A stretch of 36,126 nucleotides of DNA, from assembly GCA_947176995.1 (NCBI GenBank), contig CAMWSY010000004.1, positions 1-36,126 on the forward strand, read 5' to 3'. The stretch is from an uncultured Porphyromonadaceae bacterium (GTDB lineage: Bacteria > Bacteroidota > Bacteroidia > Bacteroidales > Muribaculaceae). A program made the position numbers and the translations under genes. The notes under the pieces were generated by a model that was not told where the DNA came from, did not search any database, and worked only from the letters and a program-made list of their open reading frames with translations. Of this stretch, positions 15,345 through 23,053 are shown one piece after another; the first letter of the stretch is position 1; each line of letters begins with the position of its first letter.

Positions 15345-16739
15345 ATGAGCAGACAGGTTAATCAGGTAAAGCTCGGCGCCGAATTTATAGCCGACACTCC
15401 CCACCGCGAGAGCAACGACCGTTGCCTTTGGGCGGCACGTATGCGTCGTGACAAGGTCGCTGCCACACTACCCGAGTGGGAGCAGATGCGCGATCTTGCA
15501 TCCGGGATCAAAGAGCACGCGTTGTCACACCTCGACGAATACCTCGTTCAATTCGAGGAAAACCTTGCGTCGCGTGGCATCATTGTCCACTGGGCAGAGA
15601 CGGCCGAAGACCACAACGATATAGTCCTCGACATTCTCCGCTCTCACCACGTCGCCACCCTCACCAAAGGCAAATCCATGACGATGGATGAGTGCGCCAT
15701 GCGTGAGCATCTGGAGAGTAACGGCATTGAGGTCAACGAGTCTGATCTCGGCGAGCGCATTCAGCAGCTCGACAACCAGCGTGACAGTCACATCGTCATG
15801 CCTGCGATCCACAAGCTCCGCACCGACGTTGCCCGCATCTTCGCCGAGAAACTTGGCTCCGATCCGGCCAACGACGATCCCACTTATCTCAACAGCGTCA
15901 TGCGGGCCGATATGCGCAAACGCTACGTCAAGGCACAGGCCGGCATGATCGGTTGTAACTATGCTGTGGCTGAGACGGGCACAATAGTCATGTGTTCCAA
16001 CGAAGGCGACGTTGATATCTGTGCGACAGTGCCTCCGTTGCTTATCGTCACCATCGGCATAGAGAAAGTCATTCCCAAGCAATCCGATCTGCCGTTATTC
16101 CTCAGGTTGTTATCCCGTAGTTCACTTGGCTACGACATTACACAATACACCTCCCACATCTCCGCTCCTGCACCCGGTCAGGAAATTCACGTCGTCATGC
16201 TCGACAACGGACGTTCCGAACGGCTCGGACAGTCCTATTGGCCGGTGCTCAAGTGTATGCGTTGCGGCACTTGTATGAACACCTGTCCGGTCTTCCGCCG
16301 CACATCAGGCATATCCTACGACGCCAACTATATGGGACCGCTCGGACTTGCACTCATGCCCTCCTATGACCTGCACCGCTATGCACGTCTGCCGTTCTCA
16401 TGCACCCATTGTGGTTCATGTGGCGATGTCTGCCCGGTTAAAGTGCCTCTGCCTGAACTGATTTTCTACTGGCGTCAGGTCGTGGTTGAAAATCAGCAGT
16501 CGCTCATTTCTCATGATCTTGAGGAGGGACTTATGGGAGCCGCATTGCGCAACTCCACAAATCTTCAGCACGCAGAGAAGTTAGGCCTTTGGGCATTGCG
16601 TCATACTCCTTCGGCAATTGCCGAGAGCGGCATAAATCCATGGGCTGAGTGGCACAGTAATCCTGTTCCGCCCGAGCAGACGTTCCGCGAGTGGTACAAG
16701 GATAATGCCTGCCACAACGACAAAAAAACTGATAAATGA
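15345..16739 (+). CDS. lutB: Lactate oxidation iron-sulfur subunit, LutB/YkgF type
   Basis: 464 residues from the ATG at 15345. An in-frame GTG at 15336 overlaps the lutA stop and is possible, but the ATG gives the normal start. The N-terminal LUD domain includes VAETGTIVMCSNEGDVDICA (about 207-226). Two ferredoxin 4Fe-4S motifs follow: C304-x2-C307-x2-C310-x3-C314 (CMRCGTCMNTCP) and C353-x2-C356-x2-C359-x3-C363 (CTHCGSCGDVCP). The C-terminal SGINPWAEWHSNPVPPEQTFREW is typical of LutB. It is the largest subunit of the LutABC electron-transfer complex and would act in the cytoplasm. The 7-base gap to lutC indicates one transcript. Confidence 0.92.
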   Translation: MSRQVNQVKLGAEFIADTPHRESNDRCLWAARMRRDKVAATLPEWEQMRDLASGIKEHALSHLDEYLVQFEENLASRGIIVHWAETAEDHNDIVLDILRSHHVATLTKGKSMTMDECAMREHLESNGIEVNESDLGERIQQLDNQRDSHIVMPAIHKLRTDVARIFAEKLGSDPANDDPTYLNSVMRADMRKRYVKAQAGMIGCNYAVAETGTIVMCSNEGDVDICATVPPLLIVTIGIEKVIPKQSDLPLFLRLLSRSSLGYDITQYTSHISAPAPGQEIHVVMLDNGRSERLGQSYWPVLKCMRCGTCMNTCPVFRRTSGISYDANYMGPLGLALMPSYDLHRYARLPFSCTHCGSCGDVCPVKVPLPELIFYWRQVVVENQQSLISHDLEEGLMGAALRNSTNLQHAEKLGLWALRHTPSAIAESGINPWAEWHSNPVPPEQTFREWYKDNACHNDKKTDK

Positions 16740-16746
16740 GATCCCT

Positions 16747-17349
16747 ATGACTCCTCATAATAAATCCCTCACGGCACGCGAGCGCATTCTGGCCCGTGTG
16801 CGTGCCAACCGTCCGAATTCTGTTGAGCACCCCGAAGTCCCGGTTTTTGCTATTGACGGTGATCCGCTGAAAGACTTTATCAGCCATGTCGAGGGCTTCG
16901 ACGGAAAAGTAATTGACGTCGACACCCGTGAGAGTGCGCTTTCATGGCTTCGTGAAAACGTGAAGCAGTCCGATTCATCACTTGTCTACAGTGCTGCCGA
17001 TGGGTATGAGGGCAACATCACGCTTGACCGGCTGCCTTCCCCTGCCGACGCGCATATTCTGCAGGCATGTGTGGGCGACGGCATTTTGGGTATAGGTGAG
17101 ACTGGGAGTGTGCTGGTAGATCCTGAAACATTCGGCCGGATGGCGAACGGACTGTTTGCAATAGACCTTTATCTGCTCCTTGACCGTAGCAAAATCGTCC
17201 CCGGACTTCAGGATGCCTATGCGCAGATGGATCTATCCAAAGTTCAGTATTCGTCGCTATTCTCAGGGCCGTCGGCTACTGCCGATATTGAGGCTGTCCA
17301 CATCACCGGAGCTCAGGGCCCCGTATCCCTCACTATCCTCCTCTACTGA
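16747..17349 (+). CDS. lutC: LUD-domain protein, LutC/YkgG type
   Basis: 200 residues from the ATG at 16747; an upstream in-frame ATG (16705) lies inside lutB and is unlikely. The start reads MTPHNKSLTARERILARVRA, the common 'ILARVR' opening of LutC. The LUD fold is recognised by GDGILGIGETGSVLVDPETF and LLDRSKIVPGLQDAYAQM, and by SSLFSGPSATADIEAVHITG and GAQGPVSLTILLY near the end, close to the family motif GPSrTADIE...GvHGP. It completes the lutABC set. A gap of 59 bases separates its stop from the mntA-like gene. Confidence 0.92.
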   Translation: MTPHNKSLTARERILARVRANRPNSVEHPEVPVFAIDGDPLKDFISHVEGFDGKVIDVDTRESALSWLRENVKQSDSSLVYSAADGYEGNITLDRLPSPADAHILQACVGDGILGIGETGSVLVDPETFGRMANGLFAIDLYLLLDRSKIVPGLQDAYAQMDLSKVQYSSLFSGPSATADIEAVHITGAQGPVSLTILLY

Positions 17350-17396
17350 TTCTGATTCTTTGATCTGCCAGTCGTTGCAATATGTCGCAAAAAAGC

Positions 17397-17404
17397 TATA
17401 TTTG
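17397..17404 (+). promoter_or_regulatory. -7 promoter box of the MntA-HepT pair
   Basis: TATATTTG ends only 4 bases before the ATG at 17409. With the usual 5-7 base distance from box to start, the transcript would begin at or next to the ATG, giving a leaderless or almost leaderless mRNA. The -33 element is weak (TTGC, 18 bases upstream). Confidence 0.5.
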
Positions 17405-17408
17405 CAAT

Positions 17409-17714
17409 ATGAAGCTTATAGAGTTAAATCTTAAACGTATTTTCGATCTATGCAGGCAGCATAAGGTCAAAACACTCGCTGTCTTTGGTTCGGTTCTGAC
17501 GGACCGTTTCAATGACAGCAGCGACATAGATTTGCTCGTTGATTTTGAGTCGGTCGATCATGATAAGTTCGACTATGTTTCCAATTACTTTGATTTGCAG
17601 CAGGCGTTTGAAGATCTTTTTGGTCGCCGGGTTGATCTCGTGGTTGGTAAGGGCTTGAGAAATAAATATTTCATCGACAATGTGAATCGCACTAAAAAAG
17701 TGGTCTATGGCTGA
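17409..17714 (+). CDS. mntA: MntA-type nucleotidyltransferase antitoxin
   Basis: 101 residues from the ATG at 17409, chosen over 17382 because the -7 box would otherwise lie inside the gene. The minimal nucleotidyltransferase motif GS-x10-D-x-D is complete: G27, S28, D39, D41 (VFGSVLTDRFNDSSDIDLL), with the third acidic residue at D76 (GRRVDLVVG). Enzymes of this type transfer AMP to a tyrosine of the paired HEPN toxin and so silence it. The toxin gene overlaps this gene's last 8 bases (17707-17714), giving coupled translation. Confidence 0.9.
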   Translation: MKLIELNLKRIFDLCRQHKVKTLAVFGSVLTDRFNDSSDIDLLVDFESVDHDKFDYVSNYFDLQQAFEDLFGRRVDLVVGKGLRNKYFIDNVNRTKKVVYG

Positions 17715-18060
17715 TGAATATGTTTTGAAGCATCTGCAGGACGTGCTGGATGCAATACTTGAGCTTGAGAGTTTCTTTGTTGATTATCCGAGGCGTTTTG
17801 ATGTGTTTGAGAAAGATCGCCTGCGCATAGCTGCTGTTGAGCGTAAAACCGAAATCATGGGAGAAGCGTTGAATCGCATTCTTAAATATGATCCGGCTTT
17901 TTCTTTACCTCATATCAAGGAAGTCATAAAGACGCGGAATCGCATCATTCACGGCTACGACAGTGTTGAGACAGAATTTTTGTGGGGATTGCTTTTGCGT
18001 CACATTCCGGCATTGAAGTGCGACGTAGAGCAGATTTTGGCAGCAAGTACGCAAAATTAG
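17707..18060 (+). CDS. hepT: HepT-type HEPN toxin (DUF86)
   Basis: 117 residues, typical for HEPN DUF86. The RX4-6H motif appears in the full RX4HXY form as R77-N-R-I-I-H82-G-Y84 (KTRNRIIHGYD). R and H are the ribonuclease residues, and the tyrosine is the site AMPylated by MntA in characterised pairs. It overlaps mntA by 8 bases on the same strand, the standard antitoxin-toxin layout. It converges with yccF, whose stop lies 7 bases downstream. The gene should encode an RNase that is inactive unless MntA is lost. Confidence 0.92.
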   Translation: MADEYVLKHLQDVLDAILELESFFVDYPRRFDVFEKDRLRIAAVERKTEIMGEALNRILKYDPAFSLPHIKEVIKTRNRIIHGYDSVETEFLWGLLLRHIPALKCDVEQILAASTQN

Positions 18061-18067
18061 TCAGCTG

Positions 18068-18436
18068 TTACACTATCGTCTTCCCGAAAGGAGTCAGGGC
18101 GAGCCATGCCAGTTTGAAGTGTTGCCGACCGAACGGTATGCCGATTATTGTGATGCAGAACAGTATGCCGAGTCCAAGATGTGTCAGGCATATTGTCAGT
18201 CCGCCGAGAATAATCCAGAGCACATTCATTATCAGGCACAGACAGCCGCCTGAGTTACCTGTTTCAACTACATTGTGTCCGAAGGGCCATAACGAGAGCA
18301 TTCCGAGTTTCAATGTCTGCAAACCAAACGGAATACCGATGATGGTCAGCATCATCAGTATGCTTGAGATGAGATATTCCACGGCAGTGATGATGCCGCC
18401 GAAAACAAGCCAGATTATATTGCCTAAGAAATTCAT
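18068..18436 (-). CDS. yccF: YccF-family inner membrane protein
   Basis: 122 residues with two tandem YccF domains, each containing a membrane segment followed by the ITIIGIPFG signature: LTIIGIPFGLQTLKLG near residue 33 and ITIIGIPFGRQHFKLA near residue 95. Both units end in a W/A-L-x-PFG motif (LWPFGHNVV, LTPFGKTIV). No function is established. It is convergent with hepT and divergent from the beta-galactosidase gene, and a TATTTTTG box at 18473-18480 (minus) is its likely -7 element. Confidence 0.92.
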   Translation of the reverse strand: MNFLGNIIWLVFGGIITAVEYLISSILMMLTIIGIPFGLQTLKLGMLSLWPFGHNVVETGNSGGCLCLIMNVLWIILGGLTICLTHLGLGILFCITIIGIPFGRQHFKLAWLALTPFGKTIV

Positions 18437-18472
18437 CTTTCAGAAATTTTTTTGGTGTCATCTAATTTGACG

Positions 18473-18480
18473 CAAAAATA
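18473..18480 (-). promoter_or_regulatory. -7 promoter box of yccF
   Basis: Minus-strand TATTTTTG, matching TAnnTTTG, 36 bases upstream of the yccF ATG. No good -33 TTTG is visible. It lies 25 bases from the divergent box of the beta-galactosidase gene. Confidence 0.5.
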
Positions 18481-18505
18481 CTGCATTGGGTTACAATGAT
18501 AATGT

Positions 18506-18513
18506 TAAATTTG
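18506..18513 (+). promoter_or_regulatory. -7 promoter box of the beta-galactosidase gene
   Basis: TAAATTTG, matching TAnnTTTG, 36 bases upstream of the ATG at 18550. The -33 region is weak (TTGG 17 bases upstream). Confidence 0.5.
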
Positions 18514-18549
18514 CCATTACAACAAAAAACATAACCAATCGTGTTACTC

Positions 18550-21500
18550 ATGAATATTTTTCAGAACATAACATTGTCACTAATGGCCGTTTCTGTCAGC
18601 GCTTTGGCCGCAGAGCGGGCAACTGAGTTCGACCGTAGCTGGATTGCTGACCAGCATGTACTCGGGGTCAACAAGGAGCCGGGACATGCAACTTATATTC
18701 CCTATGCTTCAAAGTCTGATCTTATGGCAGATCCGAGGTTTAAGACTGCATGGCTTACTCCGGAGAAAGCTATGACGATCGATCTCAACGGCACTTGGAA
18801 GTTCAAGTGGGTACCGGGCACTCCCGATGGGCCCGGCGACAGTGAGTTTCAGGCAGCCGCGTTCGATGATTCCGGCTGGGACAATATCCGCGTTCCCATG
18901 AGCTGGGAAATGCAGCCCGGATATAATCTCCCCACTTACAACAACACCGGCTATCCATTTGTCAACGAGCCACCACGCGCAATGACAGGTTATGAAGAGC
19001 ACGGCATCATCGATCACAATGCCACCGGTTTTTACCGCCGCACATTCGATATTCCACAGGACTGGAAAGATAAAAACATATTCATTCATTTCGATGGGGT
19101 CTACAGCTGTTGTGCCGTGTGGGTCAACGGAAAATTCGTTGGCTATTCACAGGGAGCTAACAACGACGCCGAGTTTGACCTTACCGGCTTTGTGCATCCC
19201 GGCGAGAATCAGCTCTCGGTGCGCGTGTATCGCTGGTGCGACGGCTCTTATCTCGAGGGACAGGACATGTGGCGCATGAGCGGCATTCACCGCGATGTGT
19301 ATCTTGTGGCCACACCCCGCACCTTTGTCCGTGATCACTACATCACCATGGATAACCAGAGCGATGATGCGACTTCTGGCACAATGAATGTGGCGCTGAA
19401 ACTCGACAACCGTAGTGGAGCCGACACATCCAAAACCTTGCGCATGGAGCTTGTCGGTCCCGATGGGAAAGTGAAAGCCACCGATACAAAGACAGTTAAG
19501 ATCTCAGAGCCGGAGACCGATGTGACTCTCTCCACTGGCCAGCTTTCTGGTCTCACTCCTTGGGACACTGAGCATCCGATACTTTACGACGTGATTATCT
19601 CGCAGCTCGACGACAAGGGCAACGAGGAAATGGTGTTCAACACAAAATACGGTTTCCGCAACATCGGGCTTGTCAATTCCGGTGATGAGCATTACTTTAC
19701 CATAAACGGCAAGCGTCTTTTTATCAAGGGTGTCAATATCCACGACTCACATCCGCTTTATGGGCGCTACGTTGATGTCGAGACAATGCTGCGCGATCTG
19801 GAGCTTATGAAGCAGGCCAACGTCAATACCGTCCGCACAAGCCACTATCCCCGTCAGCCCAAGATGTATGCCATGATGGACGCTTATGGTCTGTATTGCA
19901 TTGATGAAGCCGACCTTGAGTGTCACGGCAACAATAAGCTTACCCGCGATACCACTTGGACCGACGCATTTGTCGACCGAAACGTTCGCATGGTTCTGCG
20001 CGACCGCAACCACCCCTCGGTAATCTTCTGGTCGCTCGGCAACGAAAACGGTTCAGGCGAGAATATGTCGCACTGCTACGACGCGGTTCACGCGCTTGAT
20101 TCCCGTTTCGTCCATTGTCATGGCGACAAGGCATCCGATATGTATTCCGAGATGTACACCTCTATCGATAATGCAAGGAAGCTCACCGACGGCCGCGACG
20201 GTCAGCCATTCATCATGTGCGAGTATGCCCATGCGATGGGGCAGGCCATAGGCAATCTCCGCGAGTATTGGGATATTATCGAAGCGAGCAAAAGCATGGT
20301 CGGCGGTTGTATCTGGGACTGGGTCGATCAGTCCATCTTTGACCCCGTTGCCATAAAGAACGGCACTACCGTCTCACCCGACGGCTTCAGCGGCTGGATG
20401 GGAGGATGCGACTACGATCCGTGGTTCAAAACGAGTCCTACCTGCGACAAGGCTTTTCAGGGCAACTTCCTCAACAACGGCATCATTACTCCCGATCGCA
20501 AGTGGACGGCCAAACTCACTGAGGTAAAGAAAGTCTATCAGAACGCCGACTTTGTTTCGCTCGACGGCAACAAGCTGACGATACGCAACAAATACCCCTT
20601 CAGTAATCTCGGCGATATGTTTGACCTCACTTACTCTGTCGCCCGCGACGGTGTTGAGATCGAGTCAGGTAAAACCACTGTCGATATTCCCGCATTGCAC
20701 ACGGCTACAGTCACACTTCCCGTAAACATAACTCCATCCGATGATGCCGAATACACAGTTATCGTAGGGCTTACGCTGAAAAATGACACCCCGTGGGCTG
20801 CAAAAGGCTACAGGCTTGCCGATGAGCAGTTTGTGATCCAGCCCCGCGTGGACGGGCTACCCTCTGTCAACGCCCGAGGCTCCCTGAAAGTCAAAGGCAA
20901 CACCGTCACCGGCAAGGACTTCTCCATAACATTCAACTCCGATGGTGCCGTTGAGAGCTACATCTACAAGGGACACGAGCTTCTTCATGCAGCCCCCGAG
21001 TACAACGACTTCCGCCGTATCGACAACGACACCGAGGGCAAGCAAGGCCTTGAGTCGCCCAACGACAGAACACCCGGATATGACTACGCCGCTACGGGCA
21101 TCGAAACTCATACCATCACATCCCCGTTGCGCAAGTCAGGGAATCAGGCATCCATATCCATGGCAGCCACAGGATCAAAGGCCGACTACGATGTGACCTA
21201 CACCGTTTATCCCGATGGTGTGATGGATATGAAAGTGACATTCACGCCCAATCGCCGCGGTTTGCGCCGCCTCGGCATGGCCATGCAGTTTGCGCCCGGT
21301 TTTGAGGATGTCACCTACTACGCCAAAGGCCCGTGGTCAAACTACAAAGATCGTCAGACAGCCTCATATCTCGGCCGCTATACGACATCCGTTCGCGACA
21401 TGGTTGACGAGAACACCCATCCGCAGACCTACGGCGACCATCAGTCATTGCGCGACATGACCCTTGTCAATAAGCAGGACGGCGTGAGCCTGAAGATCGA

Positions 21501-21765
21501 GACACAAGGCCCCGTAGCCTTCAGTCTGTCCAACTACGACGAACTCCAGTGGAATCATCCCACCCAGTACACCAAGCTGCATTGGTATGATCTGGAGAAG
21601 CATCCGCAGCTCTTCGCCCACTTCGACTACTGGCAGCGCGGCATAGGCAACAACAGCTGCGGAGGCGACTGCTGCCTCCCGCAGTACGAGACCCCCTATC
21701 CCGGCAACTATCAGGGCGCCGACACCCTCACCTACACCCTCCGCTTCATTCCGCAGGCACACTGA
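18550..21765 (+). CDS. Secreted GH2 beta-galactosidase, LacZ type
   Basis: 1071 residues from the ATG at 18550; the GTG at 18541 is possible but adds only three residues. A short signal peptide (MNIFQNITLSLMAVSVSALA) suggests export to the periplasm. Domain order follows LacZ: GH2 sugar-binding N-domain (residues about 60-250), immunoglobulin-like domain, TIM barrel, second Ig-like domain, and Bgal small-chain domain from about 790. The acid/base glutamate is E499 in WSLGNENGSG and the nucleophile is E558 in MCEYAHAMG. It cleaves terminal beta-galactosides from host or plant glycans. No SusCD pair is adjacent, so it stands outside a classical utilisation locus here. Confidence 0.93.
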   Translation: MNIFQNITLSLMAVSVSALAAERATEFDRSWIADQHVLGVNKEPGHATYIPYASKSDLMADPRFKTAWLTPEKAMTIDLNGTWKFKWVPGTPDGPGDSEFQAAAFDDSGWDNIRVPMSWEMQPGYNLPTYNNTGYPFVNEPPRAMTGYEEHGIIDHNATGFYRRTFDIPQDWKDKNIFIHFDGVYSCCAVWVNGKFVGYSQGANNDAEFDLTGFVHPGENQLSVRVYRWCDGSYLEGQDMWRMSGIHRDVYLVATPRTFVRDHYITMDNQSDDATSGTMNVALKLDNRSGADTSKTLRMELVGPDGKVKATDTKTVKISEPETDVTLSTGQLSGLTPWDTEHPILYDVIISQLDDKGNEEMVFNTKYGFRNIGLVNSGDEHYFTINGKRLFIKGVNIHDSHPLYGRYVDVETMLRDLELMKQANVNTVRTSHYPRQPKMYAMMDAYGLYCIDEADLECHGNNKLTRDTTWTDAFVDRNVRMVLRDRNHPSVIFWSLGNENGSGENMSHCYDAVHALDSRFVHCHGDKASDMYSEMYTSIDNARKLTDGRDGQPFIMCEYAHAMGQAIGNLREYWDIIEASKSMVGGCIWDWVDQSIFDPVAIKNGTTVSPDGFSGWMGGCDYDPWFKTSPTCDKAFQGNFLNNGIITPDRKWTAKLTEVKKVYQNADFVSLDGNKLTIRNKYPFSNLGDMFDLTYSVARDGVEIESGKTTVDIPALHTATVTLPVNITPSDDAEYTVIVGLTLKNDTPWAAKGYRLADEQFVIQPRVDGLPSVNARGSLKVKGNTVTGKDFSITFNSDGAVESYIYKGHELLHAAPEYNDFRRIDNDTEGKQGLESPNDRTPGYDYAATGIETHTITSPLRKSGNQASISMAATGSKADYDVTYTVYPDGVMDMKVTFTPNRRGLRRLGMAMQFAPGFEDVTYYAKGPWSNYKDRQTASYLGRYTTSVRDMVDENTHPQTYGDHQSLRDMTLVNKQDGVSLKIETQGPVAFSLSNYDELQWNHPTQYTKLHWYDLEKHPQLFAHFDYWQRGIGNNSCGGDCCLPQYETPYPGNYQGADTLTYTLRFIPQAH

Positions 21766-21814
21766 AAATTAGTGGCGCACCACCGCGCATCCGCCCCGGC
21801 CACCATCCCTCCGC

Positions 21815-21840
21815 GTCCTCCGAGTGCTCTGAGTACTCTG
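21815..21840. repeat. Short repeat related to 31700-31725
   Basis: GTCCTCCGAGTGCTCTGAGT here and GTCCTCCGGGCACTCTGAGC at 31700 agree apart from transitions, and the following CTC is also shared. The two sit in intergenic DNA. It may be a decayed member of the same hairpin-repeat world. Confidence 0.4.
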
Positions 21841-21851
21841 CGCCATCCTTA

Positions 21852-22043
21852 GGCCGTGAACGGGCGTCACAACCGCCGGCACCGGGTGACTGAAGGGAAC
21901 CCGGTGAGAACATGTATATTATTATTGAGCTGCGGAGCCGCGAAACACAGACATAAACCGGAGATCCCAGTGCGAGTGTAACCGGCAATTAACACCAATC
22001 CCCACACCGTTGCTGCTGAACGCAGCCCGATGTGGGGATTACC
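21852..22043 (+). repeat. Diverged, shortened copy 3 of the hairpin-string repeat
   Basis: The start (GCCGTGAACGGGCGTCAC, then CACCGGGTGACTGAAGGGAA) aligns with the start of the 442-bp repeat (from 1310), and the end (CCCCACACCG...TGTGGGG) aligns with its hairpin at 1617-1653. The middle 200 bases of the full repeat are missing, and many positions have changed with pairing kept (for example CCCGATGTGGGG at 22025-22036). It ends 24 bases before the -33 box of leader copy B. Confidence 0.75.
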
Positions 22044-22066
22044 TTATTCTTTCTATTTCACCTGAT

Positions 22067-22098
22067 TTTGTGCAAATAGGAAAATAATAATATCTTTG
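22067..22098 (+). promoter_or_regulatory. Promoter of leader RNA copy B
   Basis: TTTG (22067-22070), 20 bases, TATCTTTG (22091-22098): a full -33/-7 Bacteroidetes promoter, with the same 20-base spacing as copy A. The expected start is near 22105. Confidence 0.85.
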
Positions 22099-22104
22099 CA
22101 ACGT

Positions 22105-22423
22105 CGACAACACAGCAGAGGCCCGACGACGGGTAATGCGGGTGGGGTTGACAGACATAATAGAAAGCGTTTACTTGACGCTCTTTCTTGGCTTTCTGAA
22201 ACTTCGCAAATTTCAATCTCAGTCAAGAATGCAGCAAACAGTAGATGCCTTGTGGATATGTGTATATATATTCCGTCGACGGCTGCGCGCGAGCGTGGCT
22301 CTCGGCGCGTATATCTCATATTCTGCGTGAGGCCTCTGCACGTTTGCTCGTTCTACTGAGATGGGCAGTGCGAAGGCCTCAGAAAGCGGAACGAGCAACA
22401 GGTAAAGTTCCTCGCGCTTTTTT
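22105..22423 (+). ncRNA. Candidate structured leader RNA, copy B (before the small lipoprotein)
   Basis: It aligns with copy A (minus 7619-7306) from promoter to U-run. Structural elements by position: 22122-22133 hairpin CCCG-acga-CGGG; helix 1, 22329-22335 with 22374-22380 (GAGGCCT/AGGCCTC); helix 2, 22344-22353 with 22389-22398 (TTGCTCGTTC/GAACGAGCAA). Order 1-2-1'-2' gives an H-type pseudoknot with connecting stretches of 8, 20 and 8 nt. Closing arms 22325-22332 and 22410-22417 (GCGTGAGG/CCTCGCGC, one G-U) sit before TTTTTT. In a competing fold the 5' segment 22115-22123 (GCAGAGGCC) pairs over 9 bases with 22331-22339, displacing helix 1. The next ATG lies 57 nt after the U-run, against 58 in copy A. 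Known structured families (for instance Bacteroidales-1) would have to be compared. Confidence 0.7.
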
Positions 22424-22480
22424 GTATAATCACACTTTTATCGCCAAGGTTGGGGAACTCTGCGGCAACCATACATCAAT

Positions 22481-22843
22481 ATGAAAAAAATTTTAATAGC
22501 ATCTGCAGCATCCTTGTTATTGCTTGCGACAAGCTGTGGTGTATCTCGTCAGGCCACTGACAACCGTAACATTACTCAAACAGAGGTCGTACTTGCCAAG
22601 AAAAACTACAAAGTAGTCGGCATGGTTTCAGGTGAATCCAAACAAAACTATTGGTTAGGATTTGGTGGTCTTTCAAAGAAGTCTCTTGGAGAATCTGCGA
22701 TGTCTGATATGTACAAGAATGCTAATCTTAAAGGATCTCAGGCGATCATCAACGTCAATGTATCTTACAAGGATAAGTTTATCTTGATTCATAATCAGGC
22801 TAAGGCCATTGCAACCGGTACAGTCGTCGAATTCATAGACTAA
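22481..22843 (+). CDS. Small lipoprotein, DUF6567-like
   Basis: 120 residues. The lipoprotein signal is clear: MKKILIASAASLLLLATSC with C19 as the lipidation site. The mature domain contains VLAKKNYKVVGMVSGESKQ, WLGFGGLSKKSLGESAMSDM and SQAIINVNVSYKDKF, matching what I recall of DUF6567, small Bacteroidota lipoproteins related in pattern to the YbjQ/DUF4156-type fold. The function is unknown. It lies 57 bases downstream of leader copy B and is the only gene before the inverted repeat copy 4, so leader and gene form a monocistronic unit. Confidence 0.82.
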   Translation: MKKILIASAASLLLLATSCGVSRQATDNRNITQTEVVLAKKNYKVVGMVSGESKQNYWLGFGGLSKKSLGESAMSDMYKNANLKGSQAIINVNVSYKDKFILIHNQAKAIATGTVVEFID

Positions 22844-22916
22844 GTGTCCGTAGAAGAAGGACGTACGATATTAGCTTGCTGCCTAAGGCAGTCTGATATC
22901 AATGTGCTTCACACAT

Positions 22917-23051
22917 ACTGCGCTGTCGGATGACAGCAATTAAAATCAAGCCCCACATCGGGCCGCGTTCAGCGGCGACGGTGTGGGGCTAATAATGTCA
23001 TATATGTTTGGCGTCGAAGACGTCGGCTAACCGACCTCTCAGAGGCCATAT
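22917..23051 (-). repeat. Diverged copy 4 of the hairpin-string repeat, inverted
   Basis: On the minus strand this segment follows the 442-bp repeat from about 1557 to 1682: the GACGTCTTCGACGCC segment, CCCCACAC...GATGTGGGG and GCTGTCATCCGACAGC (22922-22937 on plus; GCCGTC...GACGGC in copies 1 and 2, a paired change). It keeps the stem at 23022-23035 (GTCGG-ctaa-CCGAC). Two more hairpins lie beside it: 22879-22891 (CTGCC-taa-GGCAG) and 22902-22916. Its right end touches the YafQ toxin stop region (23054). Confidence 0.75.
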
Positions 23052-23053
23052 TA

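Noticed and set aside
21766-22050. Possible insertion sequence or MITE with terminal repeats
   Set aside because: I could find no transposase and no clear target duplication; the inverted repeats are internal hairpins. I kept the repeat call only.
22096-22359. ORFs of 87, 64 and 88 codons over leader copy B, and of 63 and 67 codons over copy A
   Set aside because: Equivalent frames in the two copies are interrupted at different points by indels, while the paired bases are kept, so the sequence behaves as RNA.
22105-22423. tmRNA, RNase P RNA or 6S RNA as identity of the leader
   Set aside because: There is no tag reading frame or tRNA-like end, no RNase P core motif I could find, and the fold is not a single long rod with a central bubble. 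Position before a start codon in both copies fits a leader better, though a database comparison is still open.
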